A DNA stretch of 64,000 bases from JASHSH01 sp036490215. Lineage in GTDB: Bacteria > Pseudomonadota > Alphaproteobacteria > Rhodospirillales > Magnetospirillaceae. Positions 45,703 through 53,688 of the stretch are shown one piece after another (within the stretch, counting starts at the first letter, position 1; each line of letters begins with the position of its first letter). The notes below the pieces were generated by a model. That model did not search any database. It worked only from the letters and a program-made list of their open reading frames with translations, and was not told where the DNA came from. The stretch is taken from NCBI GenBank assembly GCA_036490215.1, contig DASXEH010000084.1:57709-121708 (forward strand), read 5' to 3'. The position numbers and the translations under genes are program-made.

Positions 45703-46422
45703 GTGGGCCAGAAGGTGTCGCTGGATATCGATGGCGGAAAGATGATGGCCTATCTCTCGCTGCCGGAAAGCGGGCGCGGGCCGGGCTTGCTGGTTCTACC
45801 GGAAATCTGGAGTGTCAACTTCCACATTAAAGCGGCAACCGACTATTTCGCAGCGCTCGGTTATGTCGCGCTCGCGCCCGCGTTGTTCTGGCGCCTCGAT
45901 TCGTCGGGCGGCGAAGACACCGTCAATGTCTATGACGACAATGGCGAGGAGCAGGCCGTCGCCAATTATTTCCGCTTTGACGAGGGGCTCGGCCTCAAGG
46001 ATCTGGCCGTCGTTTCCCGCCTGCTGCGCGATCGTCCCGAATGCACGGGCAAACTGGGCGCGGTCGGCTATTGCTTCGGCGGACGGATGGCGTTCCTCAC
46101 CGGGGTCCATAACGGGATCGATGCGGCGGCCAGTCTTTATCCGACGTTCATTGAGCGGTGCCTCGATCTGGCGCCACGGGCGACGTTCCCCTGGAGTGTC
46201 CATCTGCCCGAGGTCGATCCGCTGGAATCACCCGAGGCGCAGACGAATATTCTAGCGGCGTTCAAGGGCCACAAGAGTGTCGAAATCCATCGCTATCCCG
46301 GTGCCGAGCACGGCTTCGACAGTGACCATGCGACCGCCAAGCACTACAGCCGCTGGCCGTCGCAACTGGCCAATAGCCGGATCGCTTTGTTCCTCGACCG
46401 CCATCTGGGCGCGGAATCTTGA
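45703..46422 (+). CDS. Dienelactone hydrolase family protein, paralogue 1
   Basis: 239 residues from GTG 45703, which has GGGGAGGG at 45691-45698; an upstream GTG at 45667 is less likely because the paralogue lacks that extension. The Cys-Asp-His triad is visible: Cys in GAVGYCFGGRMAFL, Asp in LPEVDPLES and His in YPGAEHGFDSD. It is an alpha/beta-hydrolase fold. Dienelactone hydrolases open the lactone ring of cis- or trans-dienelactones in modified ortho-cleavage pathways; many relatives act on other lactones or esters. A closely related copy is encoded convergently at 46497-47216. Confidence 0.9.
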   Translation: MGQKVSLDIDGGKMMAYLSLPESGRGPGLLVLPEIWSVNFHIKAATDYFAALGYVALAPALFWRLDSSGGEDTVNVYDDNGEEQAVANYFRFDEGLGLKDLAVVSRLLRDRPECTGKLGAVGYCFGGRMAFLTGVHNGIDAAASLYPTFIERCLDLAPRATFPWSVHLPEVDPLESPEAQTNILAAFKGHKSVEIHRYPGAEHGFDSDHATAKHYSRWPSQLANSRIALFLDRHLGAES

Positions 46423-46448
46423 CCGATCACCGCCGTCCGACACAAAAA

Positions 46449-46477
46449 CGGCGCCGGAGCTTGCGCCCCGGCGCCGG
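46449..46477 (-). terminator. Intrinsic terminator between the convergent dienelactone hydrolase genes
   Basis: GGCGCCGG and CCGGCGCC pair around a short loop; on the minus strand the stem is followed by five U (46444-46448 is A5). It ends the minus-strand hydrolase gene and may slow plus-strand transcription. Confidence 0.75.
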
Positions 46478-46496
46478 TCGTCATTGCCGTCCGTGG

Positions 46497-47216
46497 TCAG
46501 CGGCCGAGATGCTTGTCGAAGAACAGGGCTACGCGGCTATTAGCCAATTGCGAGGCGAAGCGGTCGTAGACCTTGCGCGCCGCATCGCTGTCGAAGGCGT
46601 GGTGGGCGCCGGGATAGCGGTGGATTTCGACGTTCTTATGGTTCTTAAAGGCGGCCAGGATCTTGGTCTGCGCTTCCGGCGTCTCAAGTGGATCGTGCTC
46701 GGGCAGATGGCAGCTCCAGGGAAACGTCACGCGGGGCGCAAGATCGAGGCAGCGTTCGATGAAGGTCGGGTAAAGGCTGGCCACGGCGTCGAGGCCGTTG
46801 TGCACACCGGCCAGATAACCCATGCGTCCGCCAAAGCAATAGCCGACCGATCCCAGCTTGCCGGTGCATTCTGGCCGGCTGCGGATGTAATTGGCGACGA
46901 TGGCCAGATCCTCGACACCCTCGTCGTCATTGTACCGCTCATGGAAAGCGATCGACTTCAGCGAGCCTTCCTTCGAGTAGTCCTGCTCGGCGACCGGATC
47001 GAGGCGCCAGAACATGTTGGGCGCCAGCGCCACATAGCCCAGCGCCGCGAAGTAATCGACCACGGCGCGCAGATGGAAGTTCACACCGGCGATTTCCGGC
47101 AAAACCATGACGCCCGGGCCGCGGCCGCTTTCCGGCGAGGCCAGATATGCCGCCGCTGTGCCTGCGCCGTTCATGTCGATCGTAATCTTCTGTCCCACGG
47201 TGCTCCCCTTGCTCAA
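46497..47216 (-). CDS. Dienelactone hydrolase family protein, paralogue 2
   Basis: 239 residues, same length and layout as the copy at 45703-46422: Cys in GSVGYCFGGRMGYL, Asp in LPEHDPLETPEAQ and His in YPGAHHAFDSD. YLASPESGRGPGVMVLPEI is nearly identical in both. The gene is on the opposite strand and faces away from the ferredoxin gene across an AT-rich intergenic region. The pair suggests duplication with divergence toward two lactone or ester substrates. Confidence 0.9.
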   Translation of the reverse strand: MSKGSTVGQKITIDMNGAGTAAAYLASPESGRGPGVMVLPEIAGVNFHLRAVVDYFAALGYVALAPNMFWRLDPVAEQDYSKEGSLKSIAFHERYNDDEGVEDLAIVANYIRSRPECTGKLGSVGYCFGGRMGYLAGVHNGLDAVASLYPTFIERCLDLAPRVTFPWSCHLPEHDPLETPEAQTKILAAFKNHKNVEIHRYPGAHHAFDSDAARKVYDRFASQLANSRVALFFDKHLGR

Positions 47217-47362
47217 TAAAATTGAAAGGATGATTTTAGATTTACTACGGAATATATTTCAAGTTTAAAATATAGATAAATAAAAACTCAAATTTATCTT
47301 GTATTTATATTTATGTAATTTCGATTAAAGCGAACTTTCTCTGAGGAAGGATGGCCTGAGGT
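47217..47362. promoter_or_regulatory. AT-rich divergent promoter region
   Basis: About 130 bp (47217-47345) are strikingly AT-rich in otherwise GC-rich DNA, with several TATA-like runs. It separates the minus-strand hydrolase from the plus-strand ferredoxin. A TTGTATTT around 47298 partly resembles the island's operator. No ORF. Confidence 0.55.
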
Positions 47363-47677
47363 ATGGTAAAGGTAGTTTATGTTGAAGCTGGTGGCCGTGA
47401 ACGCGAACTCGATTTGAAGGTCGGGTGGAGCGTCATGGAGGGGGGCGTGCGCAACGGCATCGAAGGCATTGTCGCCGAATGTGGCGGCACGTGCAGTTGT
47501 GCCACCTGCCATGTCTATGTGGACAGCGACGCGTTTGCGGTGCCGGACGAGGTCGAGTTGGCGATGTTGGAAAGTGTGGCCGCCGAGCGGAAGACGAACA
47601 GTCGGCTAAGTTGTCAGCTTCAGGTCAGCGAGAAGGCGCATGGCGTGCGCATCGGAGTCCCGGATCGCCAGTATTGA
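47363..47677 (+). CDS. [2Fe-2S] ferredoxin, adrenodoxin/putidaredoxin type
   Basis: 104 residues. The four cluster Cys are in place: CGGTCSCATC (first three, C-x5-C-x2-C) and Cys in NSRLSCQLQV. GIVAECGGTCSCATCHVYVD and VPDEVELAMLESVA are typical of ferredoxins that feed P450s or oxygenases. No dedicated ferredoxin reductase gene is found in the window. It probably supplies electrons to one of the island's iron enzymes, with the HDO pair and the Rieske protein as candidates. Confidence 0.95.
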   Translation: MVKVVYVEAGGRERELDLKVGWSVMEGGVRNGIEGIVAECGGTCSCATCHVYVDSDAFAVPDEVELAMLESVAAERKTNSRLSCQLQVSEKAHGVRIGVPDRQY

Positions 47678-47752
47678 TAGATGTCGACGAGATGAAAAGC
47701 GAGTCTGAGCCGCTGGATTGAGGGAAGAACGATTGACGGGTGTATGCTGTGT

Positions 47753-47763
47753 TTCGTATACAG
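47753..47763 (-). promoter_or_regulatory. Operator-like element, copy 2, before the GntR gene
   Basis: TTCGTATACAG here is the exact reverse complement of the core CTGTATACGAA found at 48710-48720. It lies 76 bp before the GntR gene start, which suggests autoregulation. Confidence 0.6.
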
Positions 47764-47838
47764 CGCGCGTCCGCGAGTGTTTAGCAATACGCACAATAGT
47801 TGTCGTTTCCTCGAATGAGAGCGAGAGAGAATATAAAC

Positions 47839-48528
47839 ATGAGTGATCTGAATACTCAGAAAACGCTGATCGTCCGGCGCCCTCTGTCGGAGCAGGTCTA
47901 TCAGCTTTTGGAAGATCGCATTCTCGCTGGCACGATCGCGCCAGGCACCAAATTGGCGGAAGAGGCGATCGCCGAGGAATTCGGGGTCAGCCGATCACCG
48001 GCGCGCGAAGCGATCAGTCAACTTGAGAAAGTCGGTTTGGCAGAAAAATCGGGCCCGCGCGATCGCCGCGTAGTGATTCCGTCGCGTAAGACGATCATCG
48101 ACGTCTATGCGACATGGATCATCCTGGAAACCGGGCGAATCTATCTGTCGAGCTTGGTAGCCACCAAGGATGACCACCGGCGTATCCGCGAGATCGTTCA
48201 CGGGATGGAAGAAGCGCTGACCGCCAATAATATGACGGTCTATCAGTCCTGGTTCAGCCAGTTCCATACGATGCTAACCGGCCATTGCGATAATCAGCTG
48301 CTCAACCAGGCGCTCGAAGGGTTCGAGCGTCACCGCAAATGGCTTGCCGCGCTCTACCACAGCAAACCGGAAACGTCGTCGCGCTCGTTGATCGAGCACA
48401 AGGCCATAGCGAAGAACTACATCAAGAGCGATCTGGTCGGCATCACCAAGGCCCTGGAGGCGCATATGATGCGGCAGCGCGATAGCGTGCTGGCCCGTTT
48501 GGCGGTGATAGAAAAGACTGAGCACTGA
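47839..48528 (+). CDS. GntR-family regulator (FCD type) of the catabolic island
   Basis: 229 residues from ATG 47839 after GAGAGAGA. The winged helix is clear (LEDRILAGTIAPGTKLAEEAIAEEFGVSRSPAREAISQLEKVGLAE) and an all-helical effector domain follows, with WIILETGRIYLSSLVA and FSQFHTMLTG. FCD regulators usually act as repressors released by an organic acid. It sits in the middle of the island. Copies of the CTGTATAC-type element lie before it, before the Rieske-HDO2 operon and before HDO1, so it is the natural candidate for the island's regulator. Confidence 0.9.
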   Translation: MSDLNTQKTLIVRRPLSEQVYQLLEDRILAGTIAPGTKLAEEAIAEEFGVSRSPAREAISQLEKVGLAEKSGPRDRRVVIPSRKTIIDVYATWIILETGRIYLSSLVATKDDHRRIREIVHGMEEALTANNMTVYQSWFSQFHTMLTGHCDNQLLNQALEGFERHRKWLAALYHSKPETSSRSLIEHKAIAKNYIKSDLVGITKALEAHMMRQRDSVLARLAVIEKTEH

Positions 48529-48861
48529 GTTATTCTTTTCGGACACGACGTCGGTCGGCGTGTCCATCTCCGGCCGGAAGCTGTGTCCATCCGCGGCTTC
48601 ACCTGCGCCGGATGTGAGTTGGGGCAGCGGATTTTGATATCTGCCACTCCGCTCCTCTTCGCCTCGAAGAGCGCGCAGCTATCTTTACAAAAAAATCCAT
48701 TACTGAAGTCTGTATACGAAATACAAAATACATTAGCGCTTGACCAAGCTCGGGCGCGCGCCTACGAATCGAATCCGACCACGCGCGACCTTCATGAAGC
48801 TTTTTTGGCATTCTGTCGCTCTCGCCCGTGGCTATCGATCGCTTGGCTAGGGGAGGCGAAG
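48529..48861. other. Regulatory region before the Rieske-HDO2 operon
   Basis: An open frame runs through this region in phase with the Rieske gene, but it contains the operator and lacks homology, so I treat it as non-coding. The operator-like element copy 3 is at 48703-48732. Confidence 0.55.
48703..48732 (+). promoter_or_regulatory. Operator-like element, copy 3
   Basis: CTGAAGTCTGTATACGAA followed by ATACAAAATAC. It shares about 25 of 30 bases with copy 1 and the exact core with copy 2 (inverted). It sits about 130-160 bp upstream of the Rieske gene start. Confidence 0.65.
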
Positions 48862-49173
48862 CTGGCTCAGATCGTGTTGAACAAAGCCGACGTGCCCGAT
48901 AATGGCGCGAAGATCGTCGAGGTCGGTCCTCATTTCAAAATCGCAGTGTTCCGTGTCGGCGACCGCGTGGCCGCTATCGACAACCGCTGTCCGCATGCCG
49001 GCGCCGAGCTGGGTCTGGGCATCTTCGATGGGACGACCGTGAGATGCCCGTTGCACGGCTTCCGCGTCGATGTATGGAAAGGCCAAGGCACGGCGGGTAA
49101 GCCGCATCGCACCTATCTGGTCGCGGCGGTCGGCACGGAAATTCATGTCACGGTGCCTGACGAGGCGGAGTGA
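48862..49173 (+). CDS. Rieske-type [2Fe-2S] ferredoxin
   Basis: About 103 residues if started at the CTG at 48862, which has GGGGAGG 5 bases upstream and gives an N-terminus (MAQIVLNKADVPDNGAKIVEV) like other Rieske ferredoxins. GTG 48874 is the alternative but has no properly spaced Shine-Dalgarno. Rieske ligands are complete: Cys-x-His in NRCPHAGAELGLG and Cys-x2-His in RCPLHGFRVDVW. It is the size of an electron-transfer subunit. There is no Rieske oxygenase alpha subunit in the window, so its partner is probably the HDO enzyme encoded next, 71 bp downstream. Confidence 0.88.
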   Translation: MAQIVLNKADVPDNGAKIVEVGPHFKIAVFRVGDRVAAIDNRCPHAGAELGLGIFDGTTVRCPLHGFRVDVWKGQGTAGKPHRTYLVAAVGTEIHVTVPDEAE

Positions 49174-49244
49174 CGAACCAAATCGAAACGCGTCGCATCG
49201 CGGCGTAAGGCAGTCCAAGCATACAGGGGTAAGAGGAGAGAGTT

Positions 49245-49952
49245 ATGGCCGGGCTTAGTAAGACCTATGAGGGCGTCATTCAGGAACTGAACACGATCCA
49301 TGCGGCGAAGTCGCGCAAACGCCATCCCTTGTGGTTGGGGCTAATGAAGGGTGAATTGTCGAAGCCGCAGGTCTGCGAATTTCTGAAGCAGTTTGGCGTG
49401 ATCCCACTCTACAATCACTTCTACCATGGTCCCCTATATGTGAATTGCCCCAGCCCGGTCTGGCGCACACGCATGGCGGAAGTCGTCTACGAGGAGGGTA
49501 CTGGTCGCATGTATGCCGACGGCGTCGCGCATTGGGAACTGTATCTGCGCATGGGTGAGGCCTTCGGCATCAGCCGCGAAGAGATGTGGAACACCGATTA
49601 TTGCGGCGGTTCACTGGCGGTGCGCCACTTCTATGAGAACGTCAGCCGCCGCAGCTTCCTCGAAGGCTATGCAGCCAGCTCGCTCGGTGGCGAAGCACAG
49701 GCGCCCGGCGTCGTCGGCAAGGTGTCGGAAGCGTTCATCCGCAATTACGGGCTGACCCCCGAACAGGCCGCATTCTATTCGGTGCATGAAGTTGCCGATA
49801 CCGACCATTCCAGCGGCGGCCTCGAGTTCCTGAAGGAATTCGCTAAGACCGACGCCGATGTGGAACTGGTCATCAGTTCGGTGAACGACGCCGTGGAAAT
49901 CATGTGGAGCATGTATCAGGACATCTGGCGTCGGGTCGAGGCCATACACTAA
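49245..49952 (+). CDS. Haem-oxygenase-fold putative diiron enzyme, paralogue 2 (HDO family)
   Basis: 235 residues from ATG 49245 after AGAGGAGAGAG. It is a paralogue of 42888-43583: shared blocks include HGPLYVxCP, the AEVVYEEGTGR stretch, DGVxHxELY, RNYGLT and ADxDHSS. The candidate ligands Glu83/Glu84, His96, Asp185/Asp187 and His188 are all conserved. It is co-directional with the Rieske ferredoxin just upstream, and a Liv-type importer follows. Pairing of an HDO enzyme with its own Rieske protein is, to my knowledge, unusual. Reaction and substrate unknown. Confidence 0.8.
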   Translation: MAGLSKTYEGVIQELNTIHAAKSRKRHPLWLGLMKGELSKPQVCEFLKQFGVIPLYNHFYHGPLYVNCPSPVWRTRMAEVVYEEGTGRMYADGVAHWELYLRMGEAFGISREEMWNTDYCGGSLAVRHFYENVSRRSFLEGYAASSLGGEAQAPGVVGKVSEAFIRNYGLTPEQAAFYSVHEVADTDHSSGGLEFLKEFAKTDADVELVISSVNDAVEIMWSMYQDIWRRVEAIH

Positions 49953-49960
49953 CCATGCTT

Positions 49961-49990
49961 TGGCGCCGCCGTTTCAGGACGGCGGCGCCA
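49961..49990 (+). other. Perfect 12-bp-stem hairpin after HDO gene 2
   Basis: TGGCGCCGCCGT pairs fully with ACGGCGGCGCCA around the loop TTCAGG, 8 bp after the HDO stop. Geometry (12-bp stem, 6-nt loop) is the same as at 43601-43630 although the sequence differs. A short T-rich stretch follows (GTTTTG), too weak for a standard terminator. Confidence 0.8.
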
Positions 49991-50024
49991 TTCGATGTTT
50001 TGTCGAGGAACAAGGGGGAGCGTG

Positions 50025-51155
50025 ATGTCGTCGGTGAAATTCAGCGGGTTGAACCGTGTTCTGCTATGCGCGGCGGTGTCGTCCATGGCGCTGAGCGGAG
50101 CGATTGAAGCGGCCCAGGCGGCCGATCCGATCAAAATCGGCGTGGTTCTGCCGATCACCGGTCCGGCATCCGATGGCGGCAATCAGGAAAAGCGCGCCCT
50201 GGTCCTCGAAGTCGAACAGATCAACGCCAAGGGCGGCATTCACGGACGTCCTGTCGAATTGTTGATCGAAGACAACCAGGCTAAGCCCGAATTGTCCGTG
50301 GTGGCGTTCAACAAGCTGGTCGATCTCGAAGGCGTCCAACTGGTGGTCTCAGGTTTCAGCGGGCCCGTGCTGGCGATGGCTCCCGTGGCCACACGCAAAA
50401 AGGTGGTGATCATCAACGGCGGCGCCCAGGGCGACAAGCTCAACAACGCCTCGCCGTTCCTGTTCAATGCCATGCCGCTGGTCCAGAACGAATTGGGCAC
50501 GCTGGCGGACTTTGCTTACAACGATATGCACGTCAAGACCGCGGCTATCCTCTTTCAGAACGATGCCAGCGGCACGCCGGCGCGCGACGACTTCGACGCA
50601 GCCTTCACCAAGCTCGGTGGCAAAATCGTCGCCAGCGAGGGCGTGCCCTTCGACGAATCGAATTTCCGTGCGCCGCTGGCGAAGATCGCCGACGCCAAGC
50701 CCGATGCGATGTTCGTGATGATCACCCAGAACTATCCGCAACTGGCGACGCAGGCGAATGAGCAGAAGCTGAGTTTCCTGCGCCTGGCCAATACGAACAT
50801 CAATGTGCCGGCGGCCATCACCAACCCGGCGACGACCGGGTTCTATCACACGGCCTTCAATCTCGACGCGCCTGCCGACCTCAATGCCGCCTACAAGGCC
50901 AAGTACGGTTTCGACATGGAGTTCTATGCGCGTCAGTTCTACAACGCGCTGTCGGTCGCCCTGGCCTCGATTGACAAGGTCGTTGCCGACAACAAGGACG
51001 TGACCGGCCAGAACATCCATGATGCGCTGCTTGAGATCAAGACGTTCAAGGGATTGAGCGGCCCGATCATCTTTAACGGCAATACCGCGCAGATGGGTAT
51101 CTCGATCGAGAAGATCGAGAACGGCAAGGACAATTTGGTCAAGGTGATGCAGTAG
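50025..51155 (+). CDS. Liv-type ABC importer substrate-binding protein (transporter 2)
   Basis: About 376 residues from ATG 50025. The signal peptide is cleaved near AQA-ADP. The mature start DPIKIGVVLPITGPASDGGNQEKRALVLEVEQINAKGGIHGRPVEL is a textbook Peripla_BP_6 beginning. It is the first gene of a complete SBP-LivH-LivM-LivG-LivF set downstream of the HDO2 hairpin. Such importers carry aromatic acids as well as amino acids; the context favours the island's substrate. Confidence 0.93.
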   Translation: MSSVKFSGLNRVLLCAAVSSMALSGAIEAAQAADPIKIGVVLPITGPASDGGNQEKRALVLEVEQINAKGGIHGRPVELLIEDNQAKPELSVVAFNKLVDLEGVQLVVSGFSGPVLAMAPVATRKKVVIINGGAQGDKLNNASPFLFNAMPLVQNELGTLADFAYNDMHVKTAAILFQNDASGTPARDDFDAAFTKLGGKIVASEGVPFDESNFRAPLAKIADAKPDAMFVMITQNYPQLATQANEQKLSFLRLANTNINVPAAITNPATTGFYHTAFNLDAPADLNAAYKAKYGFDMEFYARQFYNALSVALASIDKVVADNKDVTGQNIHDALLEIKTFKGLSGPIIFNGNTAQMGISIEKIENGKDNLVKVMQ

Positions 51156-51185
51156 GAACTGGTCAGACCTGAGCTGATCGAGATC

Positions 51186-52049
51186 ATGCTTGCCCTTCAG
51201 CTTCTGGTCGATGGCATCATCAACGGCTGCGTGCTCGGGACCATCTCGATCAGCTTCACGCTGATCTATTCGACGACGCGTATGTTCCACGTTGCTCACG
51301 CGGGCGTCTTCACCCTGGGCGCCTACTTCGTCTGGACTTTTGTCCAGGCGGGGGTGCCCGGGCCCGTGGCGGTGGTGCTGGGTGTCGCCTGCTGCATGGC
51401 GGTCGGCGCGGCTATCCAGCGCTACTTTTATCAGCCGCTCGCCGCGCGCAACGCGACGCCGCTGGTCGTGATGATTGCGTCGCTGGGTCTGCTGGCGATC
51501 ATCGAGAACGGAATCGCAGCGGTCTACTCGCAGAACGTTCTGACCTTTTCGGAGTGGTGGGGGAAGGCGGTCGTGCCCGTCGGTGGGTTGCCTATTACGG
51601 GGGCACAAATCCTGTCCGTCGTGATGGGGCTGGGAGCCTATGCGTTCTTGCGGGTGCTGTCACAGCGGACTCTGCTAGGGCGCAAGATTCGCGCCGTCGC
51701 ATCCAATCCGTTTCTGGCCGAGATCGCGCAGGTGAAGCCGAAGCTAGTCTATATCTGGGTCTACGCGATCGGCTCGATGATCGTCTGCCTACCCAGCGCT
51801 CTCATCGCAGCGGAGTTCGGGCTGCGGCCCTATAACGGCCTCCTCTATCTGATCAATGCGAGCATCGCCATGATTGCCAGCGGCCTGGGCAGTATCACCG
51901 GTGCTTTCGTGGTCTCGATACTGCTGGCGGTGCTGCAGAATCTGTCGCTTCTGATCGTGCCGAGCCAGTGGAGTATCGGTGTCACTTTCATCCTATTCAT
52001 CCTGCTGATGCTGTTCCGCCCCCGCGGACTTTTCGCTCCGGCGCGCTGA
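51186..52049 (+). CDS. Liv-type permease (LivH type, transporter 2)
   Basis: 287 residues, mainly membrane-spanning. MLALQLLVDGIINGCVLGTI at the N-terminus, FHVAHAGVFTLGAYFVW as the family motif, and LYLINASIAMIASGLGSITGAF near the end. Eight or nine helices are expected. Gap of 30 bp from the binding-protein gene. Confidence 0.93.
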   Translation: MLALQLLVDGIINGCVLGTISISFTLIYSTTRMFHVAHAGVFTLGAYFVWTFVQAGVPGPVAVVLGVACCMAVGAAIQRYFYQPLAARNATPLVVMIASLGLLAIIENGIAAVYSQNVLTFSEWWGKAVVPVGGLPITGAQILSVVMGLGAYAFLRVLSQRTLLGRKIRAVASNPFLAEIAQVKPKLVYIWVYAIGSMIVCLPSALIAAEFGLRPYNGLLYLINASIAMIASGLGSITGAFVVSILLAVLQNLSLLIVPSQWSIGVTFILFILLMLFRPRGLFAPAR

Positions 52050-52057
52050 GCATCGCG

Positions 52058-52921
52058 ATGGACTTTTTTCTCAGCTACATCATTCTGGCCGAGATCTACA
52101 TCCTGCTGGCACTGTCGACCAATTTGCTGGTCGGCATCACCGGCATCTTCTCAGTGTCCCAGGCGGCGGTGTTCGGGGTCGGCGCCTATGTTTGCAGCAG
52201 CCTGACTTTGAACGAAGGATGGCCGTTCGGCGTGGCGCTGCTGGCGGCGATCGTTTGTTGTGTCGTCATCAACGTGTTGCTATCGCTGCCATCGCTGCGC
52301 GTCTCGGGCGATTATTTTATCGTCACCTCGTTCGGCATCCAGTTTCTGTGCACGGCCGTATTCGAGAACTGGTCGTCGGCCACTGGCGGCACCAGCGGTT
52401 TGCCCGGTATTCCCACGCCGCAGATCTTCGGCCTTCATACGGAAGAACCGGCTTACTTCGTCTGGATGTCGACCTTTGCTTTGATCATCGGCTGCTTGTG
52501 TTTCCAGCTTGTCCTCCGTTCGCCATTCGGCCGGCTGCTGGGGGCGATACGCGAAGACGAGATCGCGGTCGCCGCCATCGGCCGGAATGTCCTACGCGGA
52601 AAGATCAATGCCGCAGCGTTATCGGGCGCCTACAGCGGCGTGGCCGGCAGCCTCTATGGCGCCTTTCTCAGCTTCATCGATCCGTCGTCCTTCGACATGC
52701 AGGCGTCGATCCTGCTGGTTTCTATGGTGGTGGTTGGCGGCGCACGAACGATGGCAGGATCGATCATCGGCCCCGCCTTCCTGATCGGCCTGCCGCAGCT
52801 TCTTGCCTTCGTCAATATTTCCAGCTCGATCGCCGGTCCGCTGCGGCAGCTGGTTTATGGTGTTCTGCTAGTCGTCTTCATGCTGTTCAGGCCGAGCGGC
52901 CTGGCAGGAAAGCGACTGTAG
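52058..52921 (+). CDS. Liv-type permease (LivM type, transporter 2)
   Basis: About 287 residues from ATG 52058 (MDFFLSYIILAEIYILLALS). LLVGITGIFSVSQAAVFGVGAYVC is the LivM motif, and REDEIAVAAIGRNVLRGKINAAAL is the coupling loop. It starts 8 bp after the LivH stop and ends 2 bp before the LivG start. Confidence 0.93.
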   Translation: MDFFLSYIILAEIYILLALSTNLLVGITGIFSVSQAAVFGVGAYVCSSLTLNEGWPFGVALLAAIVCCVVINVLLSLPSLRVSGDYFIVTSFGIQFLCTAVFENWSSATGGTSGLPGIPTPQIFGLHTEEPAYFVWMSTFALIIGCLCFQLVLRSPFGRLLGAIREDEIAVAAIGRNVLRGKINAAALSGAYSGVAGSLYGAFLSFIDPSSFDMQASILLVSMVVVGGARTMAGSIIGPAFLIGLPQLLAFVNISSSIAGPLRQLVYGVLLVVFMLFRPSGLAGKRL

Positions 52922-52923
52922 CC

Positions 52924-53688
52924 ATGGCTTATGTTGTCGTCGATGGCATCAGCGTCCGGTTCGGTGGGCTCCAGGCTCTCGACAGCTGCTCCTTTTCGAT
53001 CAAGGAGGGCGAGATTACCTGCCTGGTCGGCCCCAATGGCGCCGGCAAGACGACGATCTTCAATGCCGTCACCGGCTTCCTGAAACCGGATGCTGGCACT
53101 GTACGGTTTCGTGATCGCCTCATAACTGGATTGAAGCCGCAGGCCATCGTGCGCGCCGGGATCGCACGCACATTCCAGAACCTACGTTTGTTCACGGAAA
53201 TGTCGGTGCTCGATAACCTGATGCTGGCCTTACCGGAGCAGTTCGGCGAGGAGCCGCTGACCGCGATATTCCGGCCGATCCGTACGCAGAAGCTGGGGCG
53301 GGAGCGTGGCAGGGTTGCCGAACGGGCGCTGGCGGAGACGGGCCTGACGGCGCGCGCGCATGACCTCGTCCGCAATCTGTCCTATGGCGAGCAGAAGATG
53401 CTGTCGATCGCCCGCGTGCTGGCGACCGGCGCCGATCTACTTTTGCTCGACGAGCCCGCATCAGGCCTGGATGCCGAAGCGCTCGACGGCGCCATGGCGC
53501 TGCTGCGCCGCCTGCAGGCGGAGGGCAAGACGCTGCTGGTGGTCGAGCACAATACCCGCGTGGTTCAGCGCATTGCCGACACGGTCATGTTCCTGCATCA
53601 GGGCCGTCTCTTGGCCCAGGGATCGCCGGATGAGATCACGCGCGATCCTCATCTGACCGAAATCTACTTCGGCGGGGTTCTGGGATGA
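52924..53688 (+). CDS. Liv-type ATPase (LivG type, transporter 2)
   Basis: 254 residues from ATG 52924. Walker A GPNGAGKTTIFNAV, the GIARTFQNLRLF Q-loop region typical of LivG, signature LSYGEQKMLSIARVLA, Walker B LLLLDEPASGLD and switch His in LLVVEHN. The stop overlaps the LivF start. Confidence 0.95.
   Translation: MAYVVVDGISVRFGGLQALDSCSFSIKEGEITCLVGPNGAGKTTIFNAVTGFLKPDAGTVRFRDRLITGLKPQAIVRAGIARTFQNLRLFTEMSVLDNLMLALPEQFGEEPLTAIFRPIRTQKLGRERGRVAERALAETGLTARAHDLVRNLSYGEQKMLSIARVLATGADLLLLDEPASGLDAEALDGAMALLRRLQAEGKTLLVVEHNTRVVQRIADTVMFLHQGRLLAQGSPDEITRDPHLTEIYFGGVLG

Noticed and set aside
48583..48861. N-terminal extension of the Rieske protein
   Set aside because: It contains the operator-like element, lacks family similarity and would give an unusually long Rieske ferredoxin.
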